Program-made: the position numbers and the translations under genes
The notes under the pieces: model-generated
Told to the model about the DNA's origin: nothing
Databases searched by the model: none
What the model saw: the letters and a program-made list of their open reading frames with translations, nothing else
DNA from: an uncultured Lachnospiraceae bacterium
Lineage (GTDB): Bacteria > Bacillota > Clostridia > Lachnospirales > Lachnospiraceae
Length of the DNA stretch: 11,563 bases
Direction: 5' to 3'
Assembly: GCA_905209865.1 (NCBI GenBank)
Contig: CAJLUP010000053.1
Span: 1 to 11,563 of the forward strand
Shown here: positions 1 through 7,169 of the stretch, piece after piece
Layout of the letters: each line of letters begins with the position of its first letter
Numbering within the stretch: position 1 is the stretch's first letter

Positions 1-954
1 GTCAGTGAAGCAACGCGCCAAAAGGTTTTAAAAATTGCAGAAGAACTGCACTATGAACCAAACTTTCTTGCCAAGGCTTTAGTATCAAAAAAGGAATCTA
101 TAAAGATTGGGGTCATCTTAACCCCAGACTATAATCCCTTTATCCATGATATTATTGCAGGAATCGACCGTGCTAAAAAAGAATTTTCCGCTTTCGGAAT
201 CGAAGTGATCATAAAACTGATGACCAGCCTTGATCCTTCTGAAGAAATCCGAATTATCAATGATTTAACAGAAAGCGGTGTCAGCGGGATGGCTGTTTTT
301 CCGCTCGACCATCCGAATGTTTATGCGCTTCTTAATTCTCTCATCGAAAAAGGAATTGCCATAATTACTTTCAACTCTCCTGCCCCGGAAGTAAAAAGTC
401 TATGCTTTATCGGACAGGATCATTATAAAGGCGGAAGAACCGCAGGCGGATTAATGTGTAAGATTCTTCCCAAAGATGCCAGAATAGGTATCATTATCAG
501 CAGTAAAAAACTTTCATGTCACCAGCAAAGACTGCTTGGTTTTCAAAACAAGCTTTCGGAAACACGACCGGACATCAAGATTGTCGGCATTTCCGAAAAT
601 CAAGACAAAAAAGAAGATGCGTTCCGCATCACTTTAGAATACTGCAATAAACTTCCTGATCTAGACGGAATTTACATTACAGGAGGCGGTATTGCCGGAG
701 TTGGCAGTGCTTTAGACATCATCGACGATTCTGAAAACATCCATGTAATCTGCCACGATCTTACAGAAGGTTCTATCCATCTGCTCCAAACACAGGTTGT
801 TGATTTTGTGCTCGGGCAGGAACCGGTAAATCAAGGATATTTATTGATTAAAACCTTATTTGAATACTTGATTAAAAACATTACTCCCCGCAAGATTATC
901 GATATTCCGGTCACAATTTCTACGGATGAATCTTATAAAGTGGAGGAACACTAG
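1..954 (+). CDS. LacI-family transcriptional regulator, 5'-truncated
   Basis: The reading frame is open from the first base, so the true start lies outside the window; 317 codons and a TAG stop are visible. The first visible residues (VSEATRQKVLKIAEELHYEPN, then FLAKAL) are the second half of a LacI DNA-binding domain: the end of the helix-turn-helix and the hinge helix. Only about 25-35 N-terminal residues should be missing. The rest, from about residue 38, is a periplasmic-binding-protein-like effector domain of the ribose-binding type, with a PFIHDIIAGID segment, a GGRTAGG segment, and a C-terminal QEPVNQGY motif typical of sugar-responsive members. The family normally represses sugar uptake or catabolic operons and is released by a ligand. 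The ligand cannot be told from sequence, and no target operon is visible because the gene converges on thrS. Family assignment is firm; specificity is unknown. Confidence 0.9.
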   Translation, partial: VSEATRQKVLKIAEELHYEPNFLAKALVSKKESIKIGVILTPDYNPFIHDIIAGIDRAKKEFSAFGIEVIIKLMTSLDPSEEIRIINDLTESGVSGMAVFPLDHPNVYALLNSLIEKGIAIITFNSPAPEVKSLCFIGQDHYKGGRTAGGLMCKILPKDARIGIIISSKKLSCHQQRLLGFQNKLSETRPDIKIVGISENQDKKEDAFRITLEYCNKLPDLDGIYITGGGIAGVGSALDIIDDSENIHVICHDLTEGSIHLLQTQVVDFVLGQEPVNQGYLLIKTLFEYLIKNITPRKIIDIPVTISTDESYKVEEH

Positions 955-981
955 CCAAATGTTATTATTTTCTTTTCACTA

Positions 982-1016
982 AAATACGCCAAAGCTTTTG
1001 CTGCGGCGTATTTTTA
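982..1016 (+). terminator. Intrinsic terminator of the LacI-family gene
   Basis: A nine-base stem (AAATACGCC at 982-990 with GGCGTATTT at 1005-1013) encloses a loop rich in AAGC/GCT and runs into a T tract at 1011-1015. It starts 27 bases after the TAG stop at 954 and is correctly oriented to end plus-strand transcription from the regulator. Confidence 0.8.
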
Positions 1017-1024
1017 TTGAAACT

Positions 1025-1057
1025 AAAAACGGTTCGGACACCCCTTCGTCCGAACCG
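1025..1057 (-). terminator. Intrinsic terminator of thrS
   Basis: A perfect ten-base G+C-rich stem (CGGTTCGGAC at 1030-1039 with GTCCGAACCG at 1048-1057) lies 12 bases past the thrS stop. On the minus strand it is followed by five T residues (1029-1025). A short T run on the other side (1059-1062) means it may also stop plus-strand read-through. Confidence 0.85.
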
Positions 1058-1068
1058 CTTTTCTCTTC

Positions 1069-2994
1069 TTATTTATCCTGCACTGTTTCTCTGAGTTTTT
1101 TTGCCGCAACTTCTTCTTTGATCTGTGCTACAAACTCTTCCAAACCGCACTGTCCTTCATCTCCGGCAAACCTGCTTCTTACAGATACTTTGCCTTCCTC
1201 TTCTTCCTTTGCTCCTACTACAAGCATATACGGGATTTTTTTCATCTGTGCCTCACGGATCTTATATCCGATCTTCTCTGCCCGGCTGTCAATCTCGGCG
1301 CGAATACCCGCCTCTTTCAGATCTGCAAGAACCTTACCTGCATAATCAAGATATTTATCAGAGATTGGAAGCACCTTCACCTGTACCGGAGCAAGCCATG
1401 TCGGGAATGCTCCCGCAAAATGTTCAATCAAAATACCGATAAAACGCTCAATCGAACCGAATACAACACGATGGATCATAATCGGTCTGTGCTTCTCTCC
1501 GTCCGCTCCCGTATACTCAAGTTCAAACCGAAGCGGAAGCTGGAAGTCGAGCTGGATCGTACCGCACTGCCATGTTCTTCCAATAGAATCTTCCAAATGA
1601 AAGTCGATCTTAGGACCATAAAATGCACCGTCGCCTTCATTTACAATATATGGAAGTCCGATATCATCAAGCGCGCTTCTCAGAGCGTCTGTCGCCATCT
1701 CCCAATCTTCGTCACTTCCCATACTGTCATCCGGACGAGTAGAAAGTTCTACATGATACTTAAATCCAAACAGACTGTACACTTCATCAATCAGTTTTAC
1801 AACACCTTTGATCTCATCCTTGATCTGCTCCGGCATCATGAAGATATGTGCGTCATCTTGTGTAAAACAACGAACTCTCATCAATCCGTGAAGCTGACCT
1901 GATTTTTCGTGCCGATGCACAAGTCCAAGCTCACCCATGCGGATCGGAAGATCCCGATAAGAACGAGGCTCTGATTCATATACAAGTATTCCCCCAGGAC
2001 AGTTCATCGGTTTAATTGCAAAATCTTCTTCATCGATCACTGTCGTATACATATTTTCTTTATAATGATCCCAGTGTCCCGATGTTTCCCATAAATGACG
2101 GCTCAGCATAATCGGCGTATTAATTTCCACATACTCTGCCTTGCGATGGATTTCTCTCCAATAATCAAGCAGCGTGTTTTTCAAAACCATACCGTTTGGA
2201 AGGAAGAACGGAAATCCCGGACCTTCCTCGCGCATCATAAACAATCCAAGCTCTTTTCCAAGTTTTCTATGATCTCTCTTTTTCGCTTCTTCGATCATTG
2301 TTAAATATTCTTCCAGCTCTGCTTTTTTAGAAAAGGCAGTTCCGTAAATTCTCTGAAGCATTTTGTTGTGCTCGTCACCTCTCCAATACGCTCCGGCAAG
2401 ACTCGTCAATTTAAACGCTTTTACCGGTTTTGTCGTCATAAGATGAGGACCTGCACACAAATCTGTAAATTCCCCTTGTGAATAGAAACTGATTGTCTCC
2501 CCTTCCGGAAGATCTTCGATCAATTCTACTTTATATGGTTCATTTTTTTCTTTAAAATAAGCGATAGCTTCTTCTCTCGGCATTGTATACTGCTTGATTT
2601 CCAGATTTTCTTTCACAATCTTCTTCATCTCCGCCTCGATCTTATCCAAATCTTCAGCAGTAAGAGGTGTTTCCCGATCTACGTCATAATAAAATCCATC
2701 TGCAATCGACGGACCGATCGCAAGTTTTGTATCCGGATAAAGACGTTTGATCGCCTGCGCCATAATATGAGACGCCGTATGGCGGAAAGCGCCTTTTCCT
2801 TTCTCATCATGAAATGTCAGAATATTCAATTCACAGTCGCGGTCGATCACAGTTCTTAAATCAACTTCCTCTCCGTCAACTTCTCCTGCTGTGGCAGCTC
2901 TCGCCAATCCTTCACTAATATCAAGCGCAATTTCATAGACGCTCATCGGCTGTCCGTATTCCTTGCTTGATCCATCTTTTAATGTGATCTTCAT
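1069..2994 (-). CDS. thrS: Threonyl-tRNA synthetase
   Basis: A full-length 641-residue class II synthetase that charges tRNA-Thr with threonine in the cytoplasm. Domains in order: TGS domain (about 1-62); editing domain that clears mischarged Ser-tRNA-Thr, with the HTASH motif (His72, His76) and the CAGPH motif (Cys180, His184); catalytic core (about 240-535) with the expected zinc ligands Cys332 (KPMNCPGG), His383 (DDAHIF) and His508 (MIHRV); and a C-terminal anticodon-binding domain from about PTWLAPVQVKVLP (531). No key residue is missing. The ATG start at 2994 is preceded by an AAAGGAAG ribosome site six bases upstream. The gene has its own promoter and a threonine T-box leader, so expression should rise when uncharged tRNA-Thr accumulates. 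It lies downstream of hom and the ApgM-like gene, in a threonine-themed neighbourhood. Confidence 0.98.
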   Translation of the reverse strand: MKITLKDGSSKEYGQPMSVYEIALDISEGLARAATAGEVDGEEVDLRTVIDRDCELNILTFHDEKGKGAFRHTASHIMAQAIKRLYPDTKLAIGPSIADGFYYDVDRETPLTAEDLDKIEAEMKKIVKENLEIKQYTMPREEAIAYFKEKNEPYKVELIEDLPEGETISFYSQGEFTDLCAGPHLMTTKPVKAFKLTSLAGAYWRGDEHNKMLQRIYGTAFSKKAELEEYLTMIEEAKKRDHRKLGKELGLFMMREEGPGFPFFLPNGMVLKNTLLDYWREIHRKAEYVEINTPIMLSRHLWETSGHWDHYKENMYTTVIDEEDFAIKPMNCPGGILVYESEPRSYRDLPIRMGELGLVHRHEKSGQLHGLMRVRCFTQDDAHIFMMPEQIKDEIKGVVKLIDEVYSLFGFKYHVELSTRPDDSMGSDEDWEMATDALRSALDDIGLPYIVNEGDGAFYGPKIDFHLEDSIGRTWQCGTIQLDFQLPLRFELEYTGADGEKHRPIMIHRVVFGSIERFIGILIEHFAGAFPTWLAPVQVKVLPISDKYLDYAGKVLADLKEAGIRAEIDSRAEKIGYKIREAQMKKIPYMLVVGAKEEEEGKVSVRSRFAGDEGQCGLEEFVAQIKEEVAAKKLRETVQDK

Positions 2995-3125
2995 CTTTTT
3001 CTTCCTTTCTTTTCTATTATTCTTCCGTGTTTTGTGAAATGCTTTTACGATCTAATCCGGATCAGTCAGAAAAACCAGCTTCCTTATTCAGAAAAATACG
3101 ATTTTTCTTTCCTGTCCGCACACAT

Positions 3126-3413
3126 AAAAAAGGCATTCACTTCGGAATGCCTCTTATCTATGAATCTATACTGCACGGAAACATTCCACACAGGGACGGG
3201 AAAACTCCCGCGGTTCCACCCTGCTTGTTTTCGACAGAAAACCATCTTAATTCATGTGATGATAACGGAATCACCGTGCCGTATTAAGGCCGCTCCGAGG
3301 TGGTATTCAGTCAGCCGGAACATCAGGATCCTCGCACCATACAGATCCCTCTCTGAGATGACCGGACAGCTTACTGTCCTCTTCAACACTTTCATAATTA
3401 TTTTCACTTTACA
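3126..3413 (-). promoter_or_regulatory. T-box riboswitch leader of thrS, threonine specifier
   Basis: Read on the minus strand, this leader has the standard T-box parts. Stem I has base strands GAGG (3381-3378) and CCTC (3300-3297), an AGTA element near 3376-3373, and an apical stem GGATC (3348-3344) with GATCC (3330-3326) around a GGTGCGAG loop. The specifier loop reads GAATACCA; ACC (Thr) at 3304-3302 is followed by the expected purine A3301. A GTTTTC/GAAAAC hairpin upstream of the T-box (about 3243-3228) fits stem III. The T-box sequence AGGGTGGAACCGCGG lies at 3222-3208, and its antiterminator closes through CAGGG (3223-3219) with CCCTG. An intrinsic terminator follows: AGGCATTC (3152-3145), GAATGCCT (3138-3131) and T residues to 3126. 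Uncharged tRNA-Thr should pair with ACC and with the T-box bulge to allow read-through. The 5' end is inferred from the promoter. Confidence 0.93.
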
Positions 3414-3419
3414 ACGGCT

Positions 3420-3449
3420 ATTTTACATCAAAACAAGAATATATGTCAA
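3420..3449 (-). promoter_or_regulatory. Sigma-A-type promoter of thrS
   Basis: On the minus strand, a perfect -35 hexamer TTGACA (3449-3444) and a -10 hexamer TAAAAT (3425-3420) are separated by 18 bases. This predicts a start near 3413, just ahead of stem I of the T-box. The -35 box overlaps the TGA stop of the upstream ApgM-like gene (3448-3446). Confidence 0.85.
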
Positions 3450-4660
3450 GACTGAATCTCTCCCGACAGGAGATAATCCATCAACTGATCTCCTTTTGCG
3501 CGGAAAATCCCTGTCTCCTTAGCTGTCCGCTCAGAATACTCTTCCTGACCTTCCACTGCATTTGTACTGTCATACAACAAATACGGAACAGGATCTCCTG
3601 TATGTGTACGCACACGAACAGGGGTCGGATGATCCGGAAGAATCAGTATTCTATAGTCTTCCCCTGCCTGTTCAAGACCGTCTGCCACAGGACCGATCAC
3701 AAACTCATCAATCAGTTCAATCGCTTTTATCTTATCTTTCACGCTTCCTTGATGTCCCATTTCATCCGGCGCTTCAATATGGACATATACAAAATCATAA
3801 CCATCCGCTGTAAGAGCCTTTACCGCCGCTTCTGCCTTTCCTCTGTAATTTGTATGCAGTCCGCCATTCGCGCCTTCTACAGTAATGTTATCCATCTGCG
3901 CACCGACAGCAATTCCTTTCAGCAGGTCAACCGCAGAGATCATCGCTCCTCTGACTCCGTTTTTTTCCATAAATGAAGTCAGCGCCGGACGGGTTCCCGC
4001 TCCCCAAAACCAAGCCGAATTCGCCGGATTTTTTCCCTCTTTCCGACGTTTTACATTGATCGGATGATCTTTTAATATATCAAAACTTTTCACCATCATT
4101 TCCCGAAGGACTTCATCTTCCGGAAGATATTCCCCGATTTTCTTTGTTAATATATCATGGGGTGGAGTCAACTCTGTCACATGCCCGTTCTTTTGGATCA
4201 ACAAATGGCGATAACTCGTTCCCACATAGAATTGATAACCTTCTTTGGCAAGTCCCTCTCGCAGCGCTTCTACAAGAACCGCTGCATCCTCTGTCGATAT
4301 TTCGCCGGAACTGTGATCCAAAATCGTACGTTCCTCATAACAGTCTTCTTCTTCGGTCAGCGTGACAAGATTACATCGAAACGATACATCCCCATCATCC
4401 ATCTGCGCTCCGATACTCAACGCTTCCAGCGGAGAACGTCCTGAATAATAAACTTTGGGATCATATCCGATCACGGACAAGTTCGCCGTATCGCTTCCCG
4501 GAGCCATTCCTTTCGGAACAGTCTGAACCATCCCAATCTCCGACGTTTTTGCCAGACGATCCATATTCAGCGTCTTCGCCGCTTCAAGCGGAGTTTTTCC
4601 CGAAAGAGACTCTATCGGTTCATCTGCCATTCCGTCACATAAAATAACGATATATTTCAT
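3446..4660 (-). CDS. ApgM-family protein: probable homoserine kinase (or cofactor-independent phosphoglycerate mutase)
   Basis: A 404-residue member of the alkaline-phosphatase/iPGM metalloenzyme superfamily, of the archaeal ApgM type. Visible signatures: an N-terminal metal-binding DGMAD motif (Asp9); the candidate nucleophile Ser56 in APGSDTANLSVIGYDP; HIEAPDEMGHQG in the C-terminal half; and the metal-binding PDHPTPVRVRTHTGDPVP motif near the end. Length is normal and nothing is broken. Databases usually call this family 2,3-bisphosphoglycerate-independent phosphoglycerate mutase, but one bacterial subgroup has long been proposed to be a non-orthologous homoserine kinase. The position 17 bases downstream of hom and upstream of the threonine-regulated thrS favours the kinase reading: ATP-dependent phosphorylation of homoserine to O-phosphohomoserine, the step between hom and thrC. 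That function is inference from context; fold and family are clear. The ATG start is preceded by an AAAGAGGA ribosome site. Confidence 0.93.
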   Translation of the reverse strand: MKYIVILCDGMADEPIESLSGKTPLEAAKTLNMDRLAKTSEIGMVQTVPKGMAPGSDTANLSVIGYDPKVYYSGRSPLEALSIGAQMDDGDVSFRCNLVTLTEEEDCYEERTILDHSSGEISTEDAAVLVEALREGLAKEGYQFYVGTSYRHLLIQKNGHVTELTPPHDILTKKIGEYLPEDEVLREMMVKSFDILKDHPINVKRRKEGKNPANSAWFWGAGTRPALTSFMEKNGVRGAMISAVDLLKGIAVGAQMDNITVEGANGGLHTNYRGKAEAAVKALTADGYDFVYVHIEAPDEMGHQGSVKDKIKAIELIDEFVIGPVADGLEQAGEDYRILILPDHPTPVRVRTHTGDPVPYLLYDSTNAVEGQEEYSERTAKETGIFRAKGDQLMDYLLSGEIQS

Positions 4661-4677
4661 AATTTTGTCCTCTTTGT

Positions 4678-5895
4678 CTACTCTTCAATACGAATCATAT
4701 GAAGGATTCCATCAAATTTCTCTGCAATCTTCCTATATGATCCTTCTGTCATCTTTTCTGTCATGATACCAAATTCGTTTTCAAGACCTTCTACATTCAC
4801 AAACGTTACTGATCCAAACGCCGCTTCTGTCTCTTCCCGGCGCATATCTTCATCGCCGCTGATTCGTACAAAGAAACGTTTCTGGGTATCTTCGATCGGA
4901 AGAAGTTCCAGCTTTTCATTTTTCCACATCGTCATAATGTTTCTGTGAAGATGCTTCGCCTCGTCTACAACATCTGCCACAACTGCGCTGGCTGTCGGAA
5001 GCTTTCCTGCTCCGCTTCCATAAAACATTGCGTCCCCGAGCATATTGCCGTTTACAAACACTGCATTAAATACGCCGTTTACATTATAAAGCGGGTGTTC
5101 ACTTCCAAGAAGCGCCGGAGCAACGATTGCGTGAAGGTGATCTCCATCGCGCTTGCTTGATGCAAGAAGTTTGATCGTCATTCCCATCTTCTTTGCATAT
5201 ATCATATCTTCTTTTGTAATCTTCGTAATTCCTTCTGTATAAATATCTTCAAAATCAACCTGCTGACCGGAAATAAGAGAAGAAAGGATCGCAATCTTAC
5301 GGCATGCGTCATAGCCTTCTACATCCGCCTCCGGATTACGCTCTGCGAATCCGTTATCCTGCGCTTCTTTCAAAACTTCATCGTACTGAGCGCCTTCATA
5401 GAACATTTTCGTAAGCATATAGTTTGTCGTTCCGTTTAAAATTCCGGTAATCTCTTCGATACGATCCGCCGTCAAAGAAGAATTCAAAGCGCGAATAATC
5501 GGGATTCCGCCGCCAACACTCGCCTCAAACAGGAAATTAATCTCCCGCTCTCTTGCAATAGACAACAGTTCTGCACCATGTTTTGCCACAAGCGCTTTAT
5601 TGGAAGTTGCAACACTTTTTCCTGCTTCCAAGCACCGTTTCACAAATGTATAAGCCGGCTCTACTCCGCCCATCACTTCAACTACGATCTGTATTTCTGG
5701 ATCGTTAATGATCACATCAACATCATGCACGATCTTCTCCTGTATCGGATCTCCCGGAAAATCTCTCAGATCAAGAACATATTTGACATTGATTTTATCT
5801 CCTGCTCTCTGACTGATAACATCCTGATTTCTGCCGATTACCTCAACAACTCCCGAACCGACTGTGCCATATCCCATTATCGCTATATTTATCAT
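4678..5895 (-). CDS. hom: Homoserine dehydrogenase with C-terminal ACT-like domain
   Basis: A 405-residue monofunctional homoserine dehydrogenase that reduces aspartate semialdehyde to homoserine with NAD(P)H, at the branch to threonine and methionine. The N-terminal Rossmann fold has the GYGTVGSG nucleotide-binding loop (Gly8, Gly10, Gly13). The catalytic domain shows SNKALVA (Lys100), the substrate motif GILNGTTNYML (151-161) and EADVEGYDACRKIAIL with conserved Asp196 and Lys200. The last 65 or so residues (from about KRFFVRISG) form a short ACT-like domain, which in this family usually mediates threonine feedback. There is no aspartokinase fusion. The ATG at 5895 has an AAAGGAAG ribosome site about nine bases upstream. 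The 17-base gap to the ApgM-like gene indicates co-transcription. No clear promoter is visible in the 76-base gap from prfB, so the pair may depend on read-through from prfB. Confidence 0.97.
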   Translation of the reverse strand: MINIAIMGYGTVGSGVVEVIGRNQDVISQRAGDKINVKYVLDLRDFPGDPIQEKIVHDVDVIINDPEIQIVVEVMGGVEPAYTFVKRCLEAGKSVATSNKALVAKHGAELLSIAREREINFLFEASVGGGIPIIRALNSSLTADRIEEITGILNGTTNYMLTKMFYEGAQYDEVLKEAQDNGFAERNPEADVEGYDACRKIAILSSLISGQQVDFEDIYTEGITKITKEDMIYAKKMGMTIKLLASSKRDGDHLHAIVAPALLGSEHPLYNVNGVFNAVFVNGNMLGDAMFYGSGAGKLPTASAVVADVVDEAKHLHRNIMTMWKNEKLELLPIEDTQKRFFVRISGDEDMRREETEAAFGSVTFVNVEGLENEFGIMTEKMTEGSYRKIAEKFDGILHMIRIEE

Positions 5896-5956
5896 CCTAT
5901 TCTTCCTTTCCTATCCCTTTTTCTGTTCGTAACATTTCCTAACACCAATATTAGCC

Positions 5957-5991
5957 AAAACAGGCTTCCGATTATTCCTCGGATGCCTGTT
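5957..5991 (-). terminator. Terminator-like hairpin overlapping the prfB stop codon
   Basis: A 13-position stem with one mismatch (5979-5991 with 5959-5971) closes a seven-base loop that contains the prfB TAA (5974-5972). On the minus strand the stem ends in only four T residues (5960-5957), two of them within the stem. It may be a leaky terminator or attenuator between prfB and hom, or a 3'-end stabilising structure. The pairing is certain; the function is inferred. Confidence 0.5.
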
Positions 5992-7091
5992 CTGTATTTG
6001 CACTTAAATATGCGTTGATAAACGGATCAATATTTCCATCCATCACTCCGCCTACGTTACTCACTTCCGCATTCGTCCGGTGATCTTTCACCATCGTATA
6101 CGGCTGCATGACATAGGAACGGATCTGATTTCCAAAATTAATATCCCTTACTTCCCCCCGGATATCAGACATTTTTTCCGCCTGTTCCTGCTGTTTCATC
6201 AAATAAAGTTTTGATTTCAGCATCTGCATTGCCTTATCTTTGTTCATATGCTGTGAACGTTCATTTTGGCATTGAACAACAATTCCGGTCGGAAGATGCG
6301 TAATTCTGACAGCAGACGACGTCTTGTTGATATGCTGTCCTCCCGCTCCACTGGATCGGTATGTGTCGATCTTCAGATCATCGTCATTGATCTCTATATC
6401 AATATCTTCCTCTATATCAGGAATCACATCACAGGAAGCAAATGATGTCTGTCGTTTTCCCGCTGAATTAAACGGAGAAATACGCACAAGACGGTGCACT
6501 CCTTTTTCTGAGCGCAGATACCCATATGCATTCTCGCCTTTCACTTCGAAAGTCACGCCTTTCACACCTGCCACATCTCCCTCGAGATAGTCAAGTTCTT
6601 CGATACTGTACCCTTTCTTCTCCGCCCATCTCGTATACATCCGGTAAAGCATCCCGGTCCAGTCACAAGACTCGGTACCGCCGGCTCCGGCATGAAGTGT
6701 TACAATCGCATTATCTCTGTCATAAGGCCCTGTAAGTAATGTCCCGATCCTCAATTCTTCAAACGTCTCTTCAAACTGCTGCAGCTCTTCCTCGATCTCC
6801 TGCGCCGTTTCCTCTGCATCTTCCTCCTCGCTCATCTCGATCAGAAGCATCATATCCTCGTAATCAGAATACAGCTTTTCAATCTCTTTCACGGAATCCT
6901 GCAACCCTTTTAACTCTTTCATCACCTGTTGGGAAACTTCCGGATCATCCCAAAATCCCGGCTCTTCCAATCGTTTCTCCAACTCTTCAACCCGAAGCTT
7001 CTTAGAAGCTAAGTCAAAGTGAATCCCTCAAATCTTTCAGCGGCTCTTCATATGCACTCAGTCTTGACTTCAGTTCATCTAACAAAACCAC
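5972..7091 (-). CDS. prfB: Peptide chain release factor 2, expressed by +1 programmed frameshift
   Basis: RF2 recognises UGA and UAA and triggers peptidyl-tRNA hydrolysis on the ribosome. The gene is in two frames. The 0 frame runs 25 codons from GTG 7091 to CTT (7019-7017) and meets TGA (7016-7014). A +1 shift skips T7016 and continues with GAC at 7015 to the TAA at 5974-5972, giving 372 residues. The stop-codon-reading motif SPF falls at residues 205-207 and the catalytic GGQ at 250-252. These are the same numbers as E. coli RF2, where TGA is also codon 26, which supports the GTG start. That start has an AAAGAGGTGATC ribosome site, with six bases between its GAGGTG core and the GTG, and gives an MVLLDELK N-terminus. 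An in-frame ATG at 7109 has no such site. Frameshifting makes synthesis self-limiting: ample RF2 terminates at TGA. The gene follows secA after about 78 bases. Confidence 0.97.
7014..7028 (-). promoter_or_regulatory. RF2 programmed +1 frameshift site
   Basis: On the minus strand the site reads AGGGATTCACTTTGA followed by C. It comprises the slippery CTT codon, an in-frame TGA stop in the poor context TGAC, and an internal SD-like AGGG (7028-7025). The SD-like element lies at the same distance from CTT as the AGGGGG element in the E. coli prfB site. The SD-like core is shorter (GGGA rather than GGGGG), so stimulation may be weaker. Confidence 0.95.
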
Positions 7092-7169
7092 CTTGATCAC
7101 CTCTTTCATTTATTCAATCTTTTTCTGATTTCTGCTCTCTCATATCAGATTTCCATCCTGCGGTGTCTG

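Noticed and set aside
1420..1902. Plus-strand open frame opposite thrS (160 codons)
   Set aside because: It lies wholly antisense to a well-conserved synthetase, has no ribosome site, and its translation resembles no protein family.
3443..3976. Plus-strand open frame opposite the ApgM-like gene (177 codons)
   Set aside because: Antisense to a conserved gene; Cys/His/Ser-rich translation without domain pattern.
5896..5958. Dedicated promoter or T-box for hom
   Set aside because: No -35/-10 pair with acceptable spacing and no T-box sequence were found in this short gap.
7014..7020. Sequencing error or pseudogene in prfB
   Set aside because: The frame change coincides exactly with the conserved CTTTGAC recoding site and its SD-like element, so it is programmed.
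7095..7109. ATG at 7109 as the prfB start
   Set aside because: It has no ribosome site, and it lies within and upstream of the AAAGAGGTGATC site that correctly places GTG 7091. The GTG start also gives E. coli-identical positions for the TGA codon, SPF and GGQ.
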